The notes: generated from the sequence alone by a model not told the origin. Shown: positions 1 to 8,289, counted from the first letter of the stretch. The stretch is DNA of 14,101 nt from Rhodoferax sp. (GCA_030833685.1 JAURGS010000041.1:1-14101); one strand, 5' to 3'. Program-made: numbers and translations.

Positions 1-1
1 G

Positions 2-226
2 GATCTGTATCCGCAGCGCCGGGGCATGGCCTCAAGCCTGCAAGCCTTTGTCTCGTCCACGATCAACGGCCTGGTGGCTGGCGTGATGGCGCCCCTGGTC
101 ATGCATTCGGTGATGGGTTTGGCCTGGGGCTCGGCGTTCATGATGATCGCCGGTCTCTTGAGCTGGATTGCGCTGCACAAGCGCTGGCCGGATGTGGGTC
201 GCACCAACCAGTACACGGTGCTCTAA
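2..226 (+). CDS. Bcr/CflA-type MFS drug transporter, C-terminal end (partial)
   Basis: This reading frame is open from the left edge of the window and ends at TAA (224-226), so only about the last 74 residues of a larger inner-membrane protein are present. It starts with DLYPQRRGMASSLQAF, which resembles the conserved loop before the last helix pair in the Bcr/CflA branch of the major facilitator superfamily (proton-driven drug or metabolite exporters). Two hydrophobic helices follow (about SSTINGLVAGVMAPLVMHSV and LAWGSAFMMIAGLLSWIAL), then a short charged cytoplasmic tail. The substrate cannot be told from this fragment. The gene converges on the lipoprotein gene at 251; the 24-base spacer has a small TGCGC/GCGCA inverted repeat but no T tract, so no convincing terminator. 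The family call rests on the loop motif and membrane topology only. Confidence 0.75.
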   Translation, partial: DLYPQRRGMASSLQAFVSSTINGLVAGVMAPLVMHSVMGLAWGSAFMMIAGLLSWIALHKRWPDVGRTNQYTVL

Positions 227-250
227 ACACCGGTTGCGCCTGCGCAGCGC

Positions 251-985
251 TCAGCTTGGTTGCTGCAAAACGAGCGCGATACGCCGTTGGATTTGAGCGG
301 CCTTGTCCTGCTCGCCCTGTGCTTGAGCGCTTTTCAATTGCAGGCCTAGCCACGCTAACAAGGCGCGTCGCCAGCCTTGCAGCGAGGCAGTGTCGACAGC
401 AGCCTGGACATCGACCTCGCCCAACTGGCCGCGAATTTGCAGGATGCCGGCGGCAATCAACCTGGATAGAGGGTTGGCGATCAACGCGAGCTTGCTGCCT
501 TGCTGGGCCGAATTCGCCGTTGGCGAAGTCTGGGCTACCTGGCTGGCAGCGGCGAAAAAGTCACGGTACTGCTTGGGCAAATCGTCGGCGCGCAGATCCT
601 GCCAGCGCCCGAGGAGAAAAGCGCTGTAGGCTTTTTCTGAGTTTTGGGCGTCAATGGCCAGGCGCTCATAGGCCGGGCATGTCGTGGGCGCGAGTGTGGC
701 AACTTCCAAAGCGCACTGCGTCAGTTCAAGCCTGGCCATCAGATCGCCTCGGCCGGTTTGACTGAGTTCTTGTCGGGCGCCGGCCAGGGCGGCCTGGCTC
801 ATCGCCTGATGACCACTCAAATAGGCCTGGGTGAAGGTTTCCGTTGCGCTGAGGGTGTTGGCCTGCCAGCTTGCAGGCGGAGGCGTGTTGGTACACCCTG
901 ACAGCATCAGCAGCGCATACAGCCCCGCGAACCAGACCAGTACGCGGTGGTGCCTGACACTAGGGGCTGGTACACCTGGTTTCAT
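251..985 (-). CDS. Lipoprotein of the MCE (Mla-like) transport operon
   Basis: This is a 244-residue predicted lipoprotein and the last gene of the leftward operon. The start is set at the ATG (985-983) that overlaps the TGA of the MCE gene as ATGA. A longer frame reaches back to 1021 but would run further into the MCE gene and put 12 extra residues before the signal peptide. Residues about 11-30 form a basic then hydrophobic signal ending in the lipobox LSGC, with Cys31 as the lipidation site. Thr at +2 suggests outer-membrane rather than inner-membrane retention. The mature part is Ala/Gln-rich and looks mostly helical, with two further Cys residues (near ELTQCALEV and APTTCPAYE) that could form a disulfide. 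I do not recognise a named family. Its position suggests it is the periplasmic or outer-membrane partner of the MCE protein, like the auxiliary lipoproteins of other MCE systems, but that role is inferred from context. Confidence 0.8.
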   Translation of the reverse strand: MKPGVPAPSVRHHRVLVWFAGLYALLMLSGCTNTPPPASWQANTLSATETFTQAYLSGHQAMSQAALAGARQELSQTGRGDLMARLELTQCALEVATLAPTTCPAYERLAIDAQNSEKAYSAFLLGRWQDLRADDLPKQYRDFFAAASQVAQTSPTANSAQQGSKLALIANPLSRLIAAGILQIRGQLGEVDVQAAVDTASLQGWRRALLAWLGLQLKSAQAQGEQDKAAQIQRRIALVLQQPS

Positions 986-1995
986 GGCAGTTTTATCTCG
1001 ACATCGCGGGCAAAAGGCCATTTGCGATTCACTTCGTCCGTGAGCTGCCCAATCTTGCGCAGGCTGGCTTCCACTTCCGCGCGCAAAGCGCCCAGGTCGG
1101 TGGTGGCTACACGCACATTGGCACCCACGGCGGCAGCTTCTGCCAACACGGTGTCGACCCGAGTCAGCGTACTGCTTGCCTCACGCAGCAGGGCATTGAG
1201 TTGCTGCACTGTCAATTGACTGGCCTTGAGTGTCGCCTGCACTTCGGTCATCGCCGTTTGTGCCTCACGTAGCGTGGCCTGGGTGTCATCCATGACTCCA
1301 TTTTTGCCAAAGAGGCGCTGGTCGGCTTTGCCCAGCAGCGTGTTGGTGCGGTCAATCGAGGTGATGACTTTTTTGGCATTGACTTCACTGCCGAGAAGTC
1401 CACCCATCACCCCATAGGGGCCAGAGAGCCGCTCAGTGATTGCTTGCAAATTGGTCAGACTGTTATTGATACTGGACTGGGGGCCGCTCATTTGGCTGAG
1501 GTTTTCCAGCAGTTCGCGCGTTGAGGCCACCAGGCGCGGTATTTCAGCGGCGGTATCGCCACGCAGCAGGGACCGTACTGACCCAGCCGGCAGGGGCGGG
1601 TCACTGAGGATGCCGCTGTATGCGCGAATGCGGGTGTCGCCCACCAAGCCGCGCTCTAAGGTAAAGACACTCGAAGTGCGCAGCCAACGTGCATCGTCTT
1701 GCGGGATGTCGATCACCAGGCGCGCCTTGCCTTGTTCGTCGAGCTCAATGCGGCGCACACGGCCGATTGGAAACCCCGAAAACGTCAGGTCCATGCCAAC
1801 AATGACGCCTTCTGAGTCGTCGGCAATCAGGGTGAGCTGCTGGCTGGCGGTGAAAACGCCCCGGGCGTACATCACGTAAAGGACAAAGCTCACAAAAATT
1901 GCCGCTACCAAGGTCAGCAGTCCCAGGGCCTTTCGCTCCAGATGCGCGGGCACGGACGGCTCAATGTCTTCAGGCGGTGGTGATGGTGCGCTCAT
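982..1995 (-). CDS. MCE-domain (MlaD-like) lipid transport protein
   Basis: This 337-residue inner-membrane-anchored protein would act in the periplasm. The order of parts is: a Pro-rich cytoplasmic N-terminus (1-22); one transmembrane helix (about 24-43); one MCE domain (about 53-130, with the stretch VGMDLTFSGFPIGRVRRIEL typical of the family core); then a long Asn/Gln/Thr/Ala-rich segment (about 150-325) that looks helical or coiled-coil. MCE proteins form hexameric rings or tubes that carry phospholipid or other lipid between membranes, in concert with a MlaE permease and MlaF ATPase. The single MCE domain matches the MlaD class rather than multi-domain PqiB or LetB proteins. The start ATG (1995-1993) follows the permease stop TAG by three bases, and the end overlaps the lipoprotein start by four, indicating translational coupling. 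The direction of transport and the substrate cannot be read from the sequence. Confidence 0.9.
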   Translation of the reverse strand: MSAPSPPPEDIEPSVPAHLERKALGLLTLVAAIFVSFVLYVMYARGVFTASQQLTLIADDSEGVIVGMDLTFSGFPIGRVRRIELDEQGKARLVIDIPQDDARWLRTSSVFTLERGLVGDTRIRAYSGILSDPPLPAGSVRSLLRGDTAAEIPRLVASTRELLENLSQMSGPQSSINNSLTNLQAITERLSGPYGVMGGLLGSEVNAKKVITSIDRTNTLLGKADQRLFGKNGVMDDTQATLREAQTAMTEVQATLKASQLTVQQLNALLREASSTLTRVDTVLAEAAAVGANVRVATTDLGALRAEVEASLRKIGQLTDEVNRKWPFARDVEIKLP

Positions 1996-1998
1996 GGT

Positions 1999-2820
1999 CT
2001 AAATATATTTGATCGCCAGAAAACCAGCTTCCAGAACAAACAAAACAAGAAACAGCAGCGTGGAGCCTGGCTGCATTCGCCCGCTGGCTTGTGGGTTGAG
2101 CCAGCTTGCGGCCATGGGAATGATGGCCACAGCCCAACTGAAAAACAGAATTTTCAATATCAGGCTCATGCTCACACTGGGGCTGAAGACCTGTCCGACG
2201 GTGCGGGTGAATCCGCTCAGTCCCCAGGGTGATAAACCGTATTGGCTGAGGTAGGTCAGTATCAACACCAGTGTGCTGCTCACCAGCGCCAGTGTCACCA
2301 CGGCAAACGCATCGGCCACGGCGCGTGGCATCAGTTGGGTTGTCAATGTGGATGGGTCAATGGCTGGTGCGCGCGCTCGGGTCGGATAAGGCAGGTGCGA
2401 TGCGGACAAGCTGGCGCGCAGGGCCACAAACATAGCCGCACACAAAGGGATCAGCTCGATGATCAGCACGCGCACGACCATTTGCAGTGCGTATTGGGAC
2501 AAACCGTAAGACAAGGCAGTGACCAGCACGATGCGAATCAGCACCAGACTGAGCAGGGCTGCCAGCGCTGAAAACCACCCCAACACTTGCCAGGTGCTCA
2601 GGTGCATGTGCCACGCCAGCGTGCGCCAGCGGGCTGGCGTGTAGTTCGATGGGCTGAGCGCCAGCGCCAGCACCCAGGCGCCCAGTTTCAAAGTGAACCA
2701 GCTCTTTTTCAGGGCTAAAAGAGCGCGGTACAGGCCACTGTTGGCGTTCATAGTTTGTACATAGCCAGCGTGCATCGCTGCATGATAGGCCGAGTTTTTC
2801 AGGTCGCTCAAATCCAGCAT
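1999..2820 (-). CDS. MlaE-family ABC transporter permease
   Basis: This is a predicted polytopic inner-membrane permease, first gene of the leftward MCE operon. A hydrophobic block begins around SWFTLKLGAWVLALAL. A membrane segment follows containing RVLIIELIPLCAAMFVALRA, the equivalent of the conserved Glu-Pro region of MlaE proteins, and then about three more helices to the C-terminus. The start is unresolved. The frame is open from ATG at 2892, but residues 13-24 of that version are encoded by the LexA box and its flank. I list ATG 2820, the longest start that keeps the operator outside the gene; ATG 2751, just before the MlaE-like part, is equally possible. None has a good Shine-Dalgarno sequence. 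The usual coupling segment after the Glu-Pro helix is Pro-rich here (around SHLPYPTRARAPAIDP). No ATPase gene lies between this gene and the MCE gene, where one is often found. Confidence 0.8.
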   Translation of the reverse strand: MLDLSDLKNSAYHAAMHAGYVQTMNANSGLYRALLALKKSWFTLKLGAWVLALALSPSNYTPARWRTLAWHMHLSTWQVLGWFSALAALLSLVLIRIVLVTALSYGLSQYALQMVVRVLIIELIPLCAAMFVALRASLSASHLPYPTRARAPAIDPSTLTTQLMPRAVADAFAVVTLALVSSTLVLILTYLSQYGLSPWGLSGFTRTVGQVFSPSVSMSLILKILFFSWAVAIIPMAASWLNPQASGRMQPGSTLLFLVLFVLEAGFLAIKYI

Positions 2821-2834
2821 AAGCAGCAGATTTA

Positions 2835-2854
2835 TACTGTATATTTGTACAGTA
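2835..2854 (+). promoter_or_regulatory. LexA operator (SOS box) for imuA-imuB-dnaE2
   Basis: The 20 bases TACTGTATATTTGTACAGTA match the classical enterobacterial-type LexA consensus (TACTGTATATATATACAGTA) at all but two central positions, and contain the core CTGT-N8-ACAG (2837-2852). The box ends 36 bases before the imuA ATG at 2891. AT-rich hexamers that could serve as -10 elements (TATACT 2834-2839, TATATT 2840-2845) overlap it, so bound LexA would block RNA polymerase. No good -35 was seen. It is the only CTGT-N8-ACAG site noticed in the window. Because it is palindromic and lies between divergent genes, it could also affect the leftward permease gene. Confidence 0.93.
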
Positions 2855-2890
2855 TTTTTCTTGGGTTTGACATGTTCATGGTTGTTCATC

Positions 2891-3685
2891 ATGTTGCTCG
2901 CAGCAACTTCTGAAGACGCTGCAGCGGCCTCCTGGGGGCAGTGGGTTTGGCGCGCCGATGCGTTGGCTCAGGCTGCGGGCGCGGTACTGCCCAGTGGTTA
3001 TGCCTTGCTGGACGCAGCCTTACCCGGTGGCGGCTGGCCAGTGGGTGCTTTGTGCGAGCTCTTGCAGCCGCCAGCGCAGCACCACGAATGGCGTTTGTTG
3101 CTGCCTGGTCTGCGCGCTTGCATGCGTGCGCACGCACAAACGCAAGTTGGTTCGCGCGCCTGCGGTGTGGTTTTGGTGGGTGCGCCGCATACGCCGTTTG
3201 GTCCTGGCCTGATGGCCTGGGGGCTGGATGTCAGGCAACTGCTTTGGCTCAAGGTTGAGAGCGCGCGCGAGCGCTTATGGGCAAGCGAGCAGGCCTTGCG
3301 CTGCACTGGCGTTCAAGCGGTACTGGCCTGGCTGCCTACGGTTCGCTCGTCTGAACTGCGTCGTTTGCATCTGGCTGCGCAAGCCCATGACAAGTTCTTG
3401 TTTGTGATGCGTCCTGCAGCGAGCAGGGACGAGGCTTCGCCAGCGGTTTTACGCCTGTTGGCGCAGCAGGCTGCAGGCACTGCGCTGGCGCTACAGGTGC
3501 TCAAGCGTCGTGGTCCGCCATTGACCCAAACCTTGCAGCTCGATGATCAGCGCGCCGCTTTGTCAGTTTTTCTGGCTGCCGCAGGCGTTCAACCCGTCGC
3601 TGCCGCTGCTACGCAGTGCGCAAGTCCAACACATACCCTACCGGTCCCAAGCCATGCACTGGATTGCCTTGCAGGCGCAGCCTGA
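2891..3685 (+). CDS. imuA: ImuA, SOS translesion-synthesis accessory protein
   Basis: This 264-residue protein is the RecA/SulA-like member of the ImuA-ImuB-DnaE2 mutasome. The family signature is near the N-terminus: WRADALAQ, then LPSGYALLDAALPGGGWPVG and ALCELL. This corresponds to the start of a RecA-like core without a usable Walker A motif. The middle contains a hydrophobic strand pattern (RACGVVLVGAP, QAVLAWLP) as in a RecA-type fold. The C-terminus is weakly conserved and Ala-rich. ImuA is thought to help recruit or organise ImuB and DnaE2 at lesions; it is not a polymerase. I chose ATG 2891, directly downstream of the LexA box. A TTG start at 2861 is also in frame but lies only six bases after the box. 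Neither start has an evident Shine-Dalgarno sequence. The last 32 bases overlap the start of imuB, implying coupled translation. Confidence 0.93.
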   Translation: MLLAATSEDAAAASWGQWVWRADALAQAAGAVLPSGYALLDAALPGGGWPVGALCELLQPPAQHHEWRLLLPGLRACMRAHAQTQVGSRACGVVLVGAPHTPFGPGLMAWGLDVRQLLWLKVESARERLWASEQALRCTGVQAVLAWLPTVRSSELRRLHLAAQAHDKFLFVMRPAASRDEASPAVLRLLAQQAAGTALALQVLKRRGPPLTQTLQLDDQRAALSVFLAAAGVQPVAAAATQCASPTHTLPVPSHALDCLAGAA

Positions 3686-5027
3686 AGCGCCTGCGATTTC
3701 AGCGCCAACTCAGCCGGCGGATGTACCGCGCGCCCTGGCTTGGTGGGCCTTGCAATTCACACCCAAGGTGGCTTGTGTGGGCGATGCTGTGGTGCTGGAT
3801 GTGACTGCCAGCGCGCGTTTGTGGGGCGGGGCAAGCGCTTTGCTCAGGCGTTTGCAAAAAAACCGTGGGCCACTAGGCCATCTGCGCCTGGCCCAGGGTG
3901 AGACATCTTTGCTGGCCTTGGGCCGTTTGCGTCTGGGCCAGATCAGTACCCCAGTTATCGATGCGCTGCCTCTGTCGGTGCTGGATGCTGCGCACGATCA
4001 CCTGGAGACCCTGTGGCGTATGGGCTGCCAGCAGTGGGGCCAATTGCGCGCCTTGCCGCGGGGTGGTCTGGTTCGACGTTTTGGCGCTGACTTGGTGCAG
4101 GCACTGGATCGCGCTTATGGCGCTGCGCCAGATGTGTATGCCTGGGTGAGCCTACCCGAGGTGTTTGAGGCCAGTCTGGAGCTCAGTCATCCGGTGGAGG
4201 ATGCCTCAGCCCTGTTGTTTGGCACACGTCGCCTGCTGTCGCAGTTACAGGCCTGGCTGCTTGTGCGCCAGCGTGCTGTGTTGGGCTTGGAGCTGCGGTG
4301 GTTCATGGATGAGCGCCGCGGCGTAGCCGACCAGGGTTCTTTGGTTTTACGGATTCGTTCACCCGCCTCAGACACTGCACATTTGCAGCGCTTGCTGGCT
4401 GAACAGCTGGCCCATCAATCGCTGCCAGCGCCTGCTTTGTCTTTGAGCATGCGGTCGCTGGAAACGGTTGCCTTGAGTGGTCGCAGCCAGAGCTTGTTGC
4501 CCGAACTGGCGCTGGATGGCGACAGTCTGGTGCACATGGTTGAGCGCCTAAGTGCCCGGCTCGGGCCGCAGCGTGTCTTATGTTGGCAACCCCGCGCCGA
4601 TCACCGGCCGCAGTGCATGCAGGCTTGGCTGCCAGCGCTGACGCAGGCCAGCCATGAAGGCCTGTTAAGGGCTGCGCCGCTGCGTGGTCAATCGTTTCAG
4701 GAACTGTCTTTGAAAACGCACTTGGCAGGGCTGGATGCGGCTGCCTGGCCGAGCTGGTTGCTTGCTGAGCCGCAGGCGCTTGCCCTACACCAGGGCCAAC
4801 CGGTGTACCACGGCGTGTTGCGACTGCTCAGTGATGCGCAGCGCATTGAGGCAGCCTGGTGGGAAAGCCTGGATGGTTCACAGCCTGGGCCGGTGCGCCG
4901 TGATTATTTTGTGGCGCACAGTGAGCACGCCGGCCTGGTGTGGGTTTTTCAGGAGAGCCCGGGACAAGCGGCTGCCACGCAAGAGCCCGGGCTTAGCAAA
5001 TGGTATTTGCATGGCCTTTTTGCCTGA
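3654..5027 (+). CDS. imuB: ImuB, Y-family polymerase-like mutasome adaptor
   Basis: This 457-residue protein is the DNA-polymerase-Y-like adaptor of the SOS mutasome. The start ATG 3654 gives MHWIALQ, the usual ImuB beginning; the frame extends upstream to 3543 but only over imuA. The palm motif is GDAVVLDVTASARLWGG (residues about 43-59). Aligned by eye to the Y-family motif SIDEAYLDVT, the first catalytic Asp position is kept (Asp44) but the adjacent Glu is Ala45. The N-terminal catalytic Asp seen in Pol IV is also missing, so the protein should be polymerase-dead, as is normal for ImuB. A little-finger-like region follows. QSLLPE at about 279-284 is a candidate beta-clamp contact, though this is only a guess. 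The C-terminal part (about 300-457) is ImuB-specific and is expected to contact ImuA and DnaE2. The gene overlaps imuA by 32 bases and ends 5 bases before dnaE2, so all three are probably on one LexA-controlled message. Confidence 0.93.
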   Translation: MHWIALQAQPEAPAISAPTQPADVPRALAWWALQFTPKVACVGDAVVLDVTASARLWGGASALLRRLQKNRGPLGHLRLAQGETSLLALGRLRLGQISTPVIDALPLSVLDAAHDHLETLWRMGCQQWGQLRALPRGGLVRRFGADLVQALDRAYGAAPDVYAWVSLPEVFEASLELSHPVEDASALLFGTRRLLSQLQAWLLVRQRAVLGLELRWFMDERRGVADQGSLVLRIRSPASDTAHLQRLLAEQLAHQSLPAPALSLSMRSLETVALSGRSQSLLPELALDGDSLVHMVERLSARLGPQRVLCWQPRADHRPQCMQAWLPALTQASHEGLLRAAPLRGQSFQELSLKTHLAGLDAAAWPSWLLAEPQALALHQGQPVYHGVLRLLSDAQRIEAAWWESLDGSQPGPVRRDYFVAHSEHAGLVWVFQESPGQAAATQEPGLSKWYLHGLFA

Positions 5028-5032
5028 TACCC

Positions 5033-8000
5033 ATGACACAAGTGACAGAAGAAGCGACAAAAGATTTGTCTGGCGCGGCCTACGCCGAACTGCACTGCCT
5101 CAGTGGTTTTAGCTTTGGTTACGGCGCGTCGCTACCCGAGGAGCTGGTTGAGCGTGCGCATGCTTTGGGTTACAGCGCTTTGGCGATTACCGATGAAGCG
5201 ACTGTGGCTGGCCTGGTGCGTGCCCACGAAAAAGCCAGGCAAGTTGGTCTGCGCTTGTTGCCGGGTGTTTCCTTCAAGGTGGCATACGGCCAGAGCCATT
5301 TTGTGGTGCTGGTTTTGGCGCGCGATGGGCAGGCCTGGGGTGATTTGTGTGCATTCATCACACGGGCACGGCGCAGCGCGCCCAAGGGGCAGTACCGGGT
5401 GCGCTGGCCTGACCCGGCCTGGGCCGGGTTGCGCGCTTGTGAGGTGCTGCTGGTTCTGCCGCTCGACATCAGCCTGGAGGCAAGCTTGGGCCTGGTTCGG
5501 GCTGCGCGCCAGTTGTGGGCGGAGCATGTGTGGTTGGGTGTACACCAGCATTTGTGCGTTCAGGACAAGGCGCAACTGCTCAAGCTCCAGCAGCTTGGGG
5601 CCTTGAGCGGTGTTTCGTTAGTGGCTTGTGGTGGTGTGTTGATGCATGTTCGCGCACGCAAGCCTTTGCACGACGTGCTCAGCGCAGTCCGCTTAGGTCG
5701 GCCGGTGCGTGACTGCGGTCAGGATCTGCAGGTGAATGCCGAAGCCCATTTGCGTGCACGCACGCGCTTGCAACAACTCTACCCGCCAGACCTGTTGGCC
5801 AATACCCTGGTAGTGGCCCAGCGTTGCCAGTTCAATCTGGATGAGCTGCGTTACCAGTACCCACTGGAGACCCTGCTGCCTGGGCAGACGCCTGCCCAAA
5901 CCTTGCGTCACCACACGTTTGAGGGTGCGCGTCAGCGCTACCCACAAGGTTTGCCGCAGGCGGTTCGGCAACAAATCGAACACGAGTTGGCCTTAATCAG
6001 CGAGCTGTCGTATGAGATGTATTTTTTGACGGTTCACGATGTGGTGGCGTTTGCCCGTTCGCGGGGAATTTTGTGTCAGGGTCGGGGCTCGGCTGCGAAC
6101 TCTGCGGTCTGCTATTGCCTGGGTGTGACCGAGGTAGACCCAGCGCGCTCGAGCGTTTTGTTTGAGCGCTTTATCAGTCGCGAACGCGACGAGCCGCCCG
6201 ATATTGATGTGGACTTTGAGCATCAGCGCCGTGAGGAGGTGATTCAGTACTTGTACGCCAAATACGGCCGTGATCGTGCGGCCCTGGCGGCAGTGGTGAT
6301 TCGCTACCGCCCGCGCAGTGCTCTTCGCGATGTTGGCCGTGCCCTGGGCTTGGATGAAGCCGTGATTCGCGCTATGGCCAAAGAGCATCCGGGCATGTAC
6401 AGCCGCAAGATCTTGCAGGAGCGTTTGCACGCGGCGTTGGAGCGCTTGGCGTCAGATGTGCCACAGCCCTCGGAGCGCACGCTGGCGCAGTGGCTGACTT
6501 TGAGTCATCAGCTGATGGGTTTTCCGCGCCACTTGAGCCAGCACCCGGGTGGTTTTGTGCTCACGCGGGGTCTTTTGCACCGCCTGGTTCCGATTGAAAA
6601 CGCCGCCATGCCCGAGCGCTCGGTGATCCAGTGGGATAAGGACGACCTGGACACCATGGGCCTGCTCAAGGTCGACGTGCTGGCGCTGGGCATGCTCAGC
6701 GCGATTCGCCGTTGCCTGGCGCTGGTCAGCGCTCGCCGAGGCAGCGTTTTTCGCATGCAGGATATTCCTGCCGACGATGTGGCTACGTTTGACATGGTGT
6801 GCGCCGCCGACACCGTGGGCGTATTCCAGATTGAGAGCCGCGCGCAGATGAGCATGCTGCCGCGCCTGCGACCGCGCTGCTTTTACGATCTGGTGGTCGA
6901 GGTGGCCATCGTGCGCCCAGGGCCAATCCAGGGCGGCATGGTGCACCCTTACCTGAAGGCGCGCGCCAATGCGCAGGCGGTGCACTACGCCAGCCCAGCG
7001 CTGAAGAGTGTGTTGGAGCGGACCCTGGGTGTGCCGATCTTTCAGGAGCAGGTCATGCAAGTGGCGATGGCAGCGGCCGATTTTTCGCCGGGTGAGGCCG
7101 ATCAGCTGCGCCGCTCCATGGCGGCCTGGAAACGCCAAGGTGGCGTGCACAAGTTTTATGACCGGCTGGTCTCGGGCATGCTTGCAAATGGCTACACCAC
7201 CGAGTTTGCTGAGCAGCTGTTCAGACAGATTGAGGGTTTTGGCGAGTACGGCTTTCCAGAAAGCCATGCAGCCAGCTTTGCCCTGTTGGTGTGGGCCAGC
7301 GCCTGGCTCAAATGCCATGAGCCGGCGTGCTTTCTGGCGGCCATGGTCAACAGCCAGCCCATGGGCTTTTATGCGCCGTCTCAGCTGGTGCAAGACGCGC
7401 AGCGTCACGGTGTGCTGGTCTTGCCTGCTGACGTTGCCGCCAGTGACTGGGACTGCACGCTTGAGGGCGATGCGGTACGTTTGGGTTTGCGTTTGGTCAG
7501 TGGTTTGAGCGAATCGGTGGCCCAGCGCCTGGTGCAGGTGCGACAAAGCCATGCTTTTGAAAGTGTGCAGGAACTCGCACTGCGTGCCGACCTGGACCGG
7601 GGTGATCTCAAGGCCCTGGCCAGCGCGGATGCTTTGCAAAGCCTGTCGGGGCATCGGCGTCAACAGGTGTGGGAGAGCAGCGCCTTGCAGCGTGCGCCTG
7701 CGCTCTTGCGCCAGGCCCCGGTGCGAGAGCCTAAGCTGACCCTGAGCGGGGCCAGTGAATCGGAAGAGGTGTGCTGGGATTACGCCAGTACCGGCCTGAG
7801 CCTGCGCTCCCACCCATTGCGACTTTTGCGTGAACAACTCTCAGCCATGCGTTTGATGACGGCTAGCCACTTGCATGACTTACCCAACACCCGCCTGGTG
7901 CGTGCGGCTGGCTTGGTGGTGATGCGCCAAAGTCCACAGACCGCCAAGGGCGTGACATTTATCACGCTCGAGGATGAGACCGGCAGCGTCAATGTCATTG

Positions 8001-8185
8001 TCTGGAAGTCTGTACGTGAGCGCTACCGAAGTGTCTTGTTGCATGCCCGCTTGCTGGCAGTGCATGGTGTGTGGCAACGTGACGAAGAAAGCTCGGGTCA
8101 GGTCTGCCATGTGGTGGCAGGCTTTATGCGGGACCTCACGCCCTTGCTGGGTGATTTGATGACCCAAAGTCGTGACTTCCGTTGA
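5033..8185 (+). CDS. dnaE2: DnaE2, error-prone DNA polymerase III alpha-like subunit
   Basis: This 1050-residue C-family polymerase is the catalytic member of the SOS mutasome, of normal length for DnaE2. An N-terminal PHP domain begins at YAELHCLSGFSFGYGAS. It lacks several of the metal-binding His residues of nuclease-active PHP domains, as usual in DnaE2. The finger/palm region has ILCQGRGSAANSAVCYCLG. The catalytic acidic motif is PDIDVDFE (Asp390, Asp392, Asp394), with a third Asp at about 548 in LLKVDVLALGML. Later parts are a helix-hairpin-helix-like stretch (about 815-870), a C-terminal OB fold (VTFITLEDETGSVNVIVW) and the family-typical end SRDFR. Unlike DnaE1 it lacks the long C-terminal tau-binding tail. 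I chose ATG 5033, five bases after imuB; an in-frame ATG at 5000 lies inside imuB and adds 11 atypical residues. Expression should be LexA-controlled from 2835-2854. Confidence 0.96.
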   Translation: MTQVTEEATKDLSGAAYAELHCLSGFSFGYGASLPEELVERAHALGYSALAITDEATVAGLVRAHEKARQVGLRLLPGVSFKVAYGQSHFVVLVLARDGQAWGDLCAFITRARRSAPKGQYRVRWPDPAWAGLRACEVLLVLPLDISLEASLGLVRAARQLWAEHVWLGVHQHLCVQDKAQLLKLQQLGALSGVSLVACGGVLMHVRARKPLHDVLSAVRLGRPVRDCGQDLQVNAEAHLRARTRLQQLYPPDLLANTLVVAQRCQFNLDELRYQYPLETLLPGQTPAQTLRHHTFEGARQRYPQGLPQAVRQQIEHELALISELSYEMYFLTVHDVVAFARSRGILCQGRGSAANSAVCYCLGVTEVDPARSSVLFERFISRERDEPPDIDVDFEHQRREEVIQYLYAKYGRDRAALAAVVIRYRPRSALRDVGRALGLDEAVIRAMAKEHPGMYSRKILQERLHAALERLASDVPQPSERTLAQWLTLSHQLMGFPRHLSQHPGGFVLTRGLLHRLVPIENAAMPERSVIQWDKDDLDTMGLLKVDVLALGMLSAIRRCLALVSARRGSVFRMQDIPADDVATFDMVCAADTVGVFQIESRAQMSMLPRLRPRCFYDLVVEVAIVRPGPIQGGMVHPYLKARANAQAVHYASPALKSVLERTLGVPIFQEQVMQVAMAAADFSPGEADQLRRSMAAWKRQGGVHKFYDRLVSGMLANGYTTEFAEQLFRQIEGFGEYGFPESHAASFALLVWASAWLKCHEPACFLAAMVNSQPMGFYAPSQLVQDAQRHGVLVLPADVAASDWDCTLEGDAVRLGLRLVSGLSESVAQRLVQVRQSHAFESVQELALRADLDRGDLKALASADALQSLSGHRRQQVWESSALQRAPALLRQAPVREPKLTLSGASESEEVCWDYASTGLSLRSHPLRLLREQLSAMRLMTASHLHDLPNTRLVRAAGLVVMRQSPQTAKGVTFITLEDETGSVNVIVWKSVRERYRSVLLHARLLAVHGVWQRDEESSGQVCHVVAGFMRDLTPLLGDLMTQSRDFR

Positions 8186-8289
8186 GGCCGGCTGCTACAT
8201 GCTCCCGCGTGTGCTCGCCTTGTGGCTGTCAGGCGTTCACCGATGCATACTGCGTACCCAAGCCCTGAGGTCTTGAGCCCCATACCGAG

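Noticed and set aside
227..250. TGCGC/GCGCA inverted repeat between the MFS gene and the lipoprotein gene as a bidirectional terminator.
   Set aside because: The stem is only five pairs with a two-base loop and has no T tract on either strand.
2867..2872. TTGACA, a perfect -35 hexamer, just upstream of imuA.
   Set aside because: The matching -10 would fall inside the imuA coding region, and the LexA box would then lie upstream of the promoter rather than over it.
5132..7837. Long antisense open frames opposite dnaE2, including one of 461 codons at 6452-7837.
   Set aside because: They are His/Gln-rich mirror frames of a GC-rich gene, show no domain, and the plus strand encodes a complete DnaE2.
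8186..8289. Possible promoter (TTGTGG with CATACT) before the phosphoesterase gene.
   Set aside because: The spacing is about 20 bases and both hexamers match poorly, so nothing distinguishes it from background.
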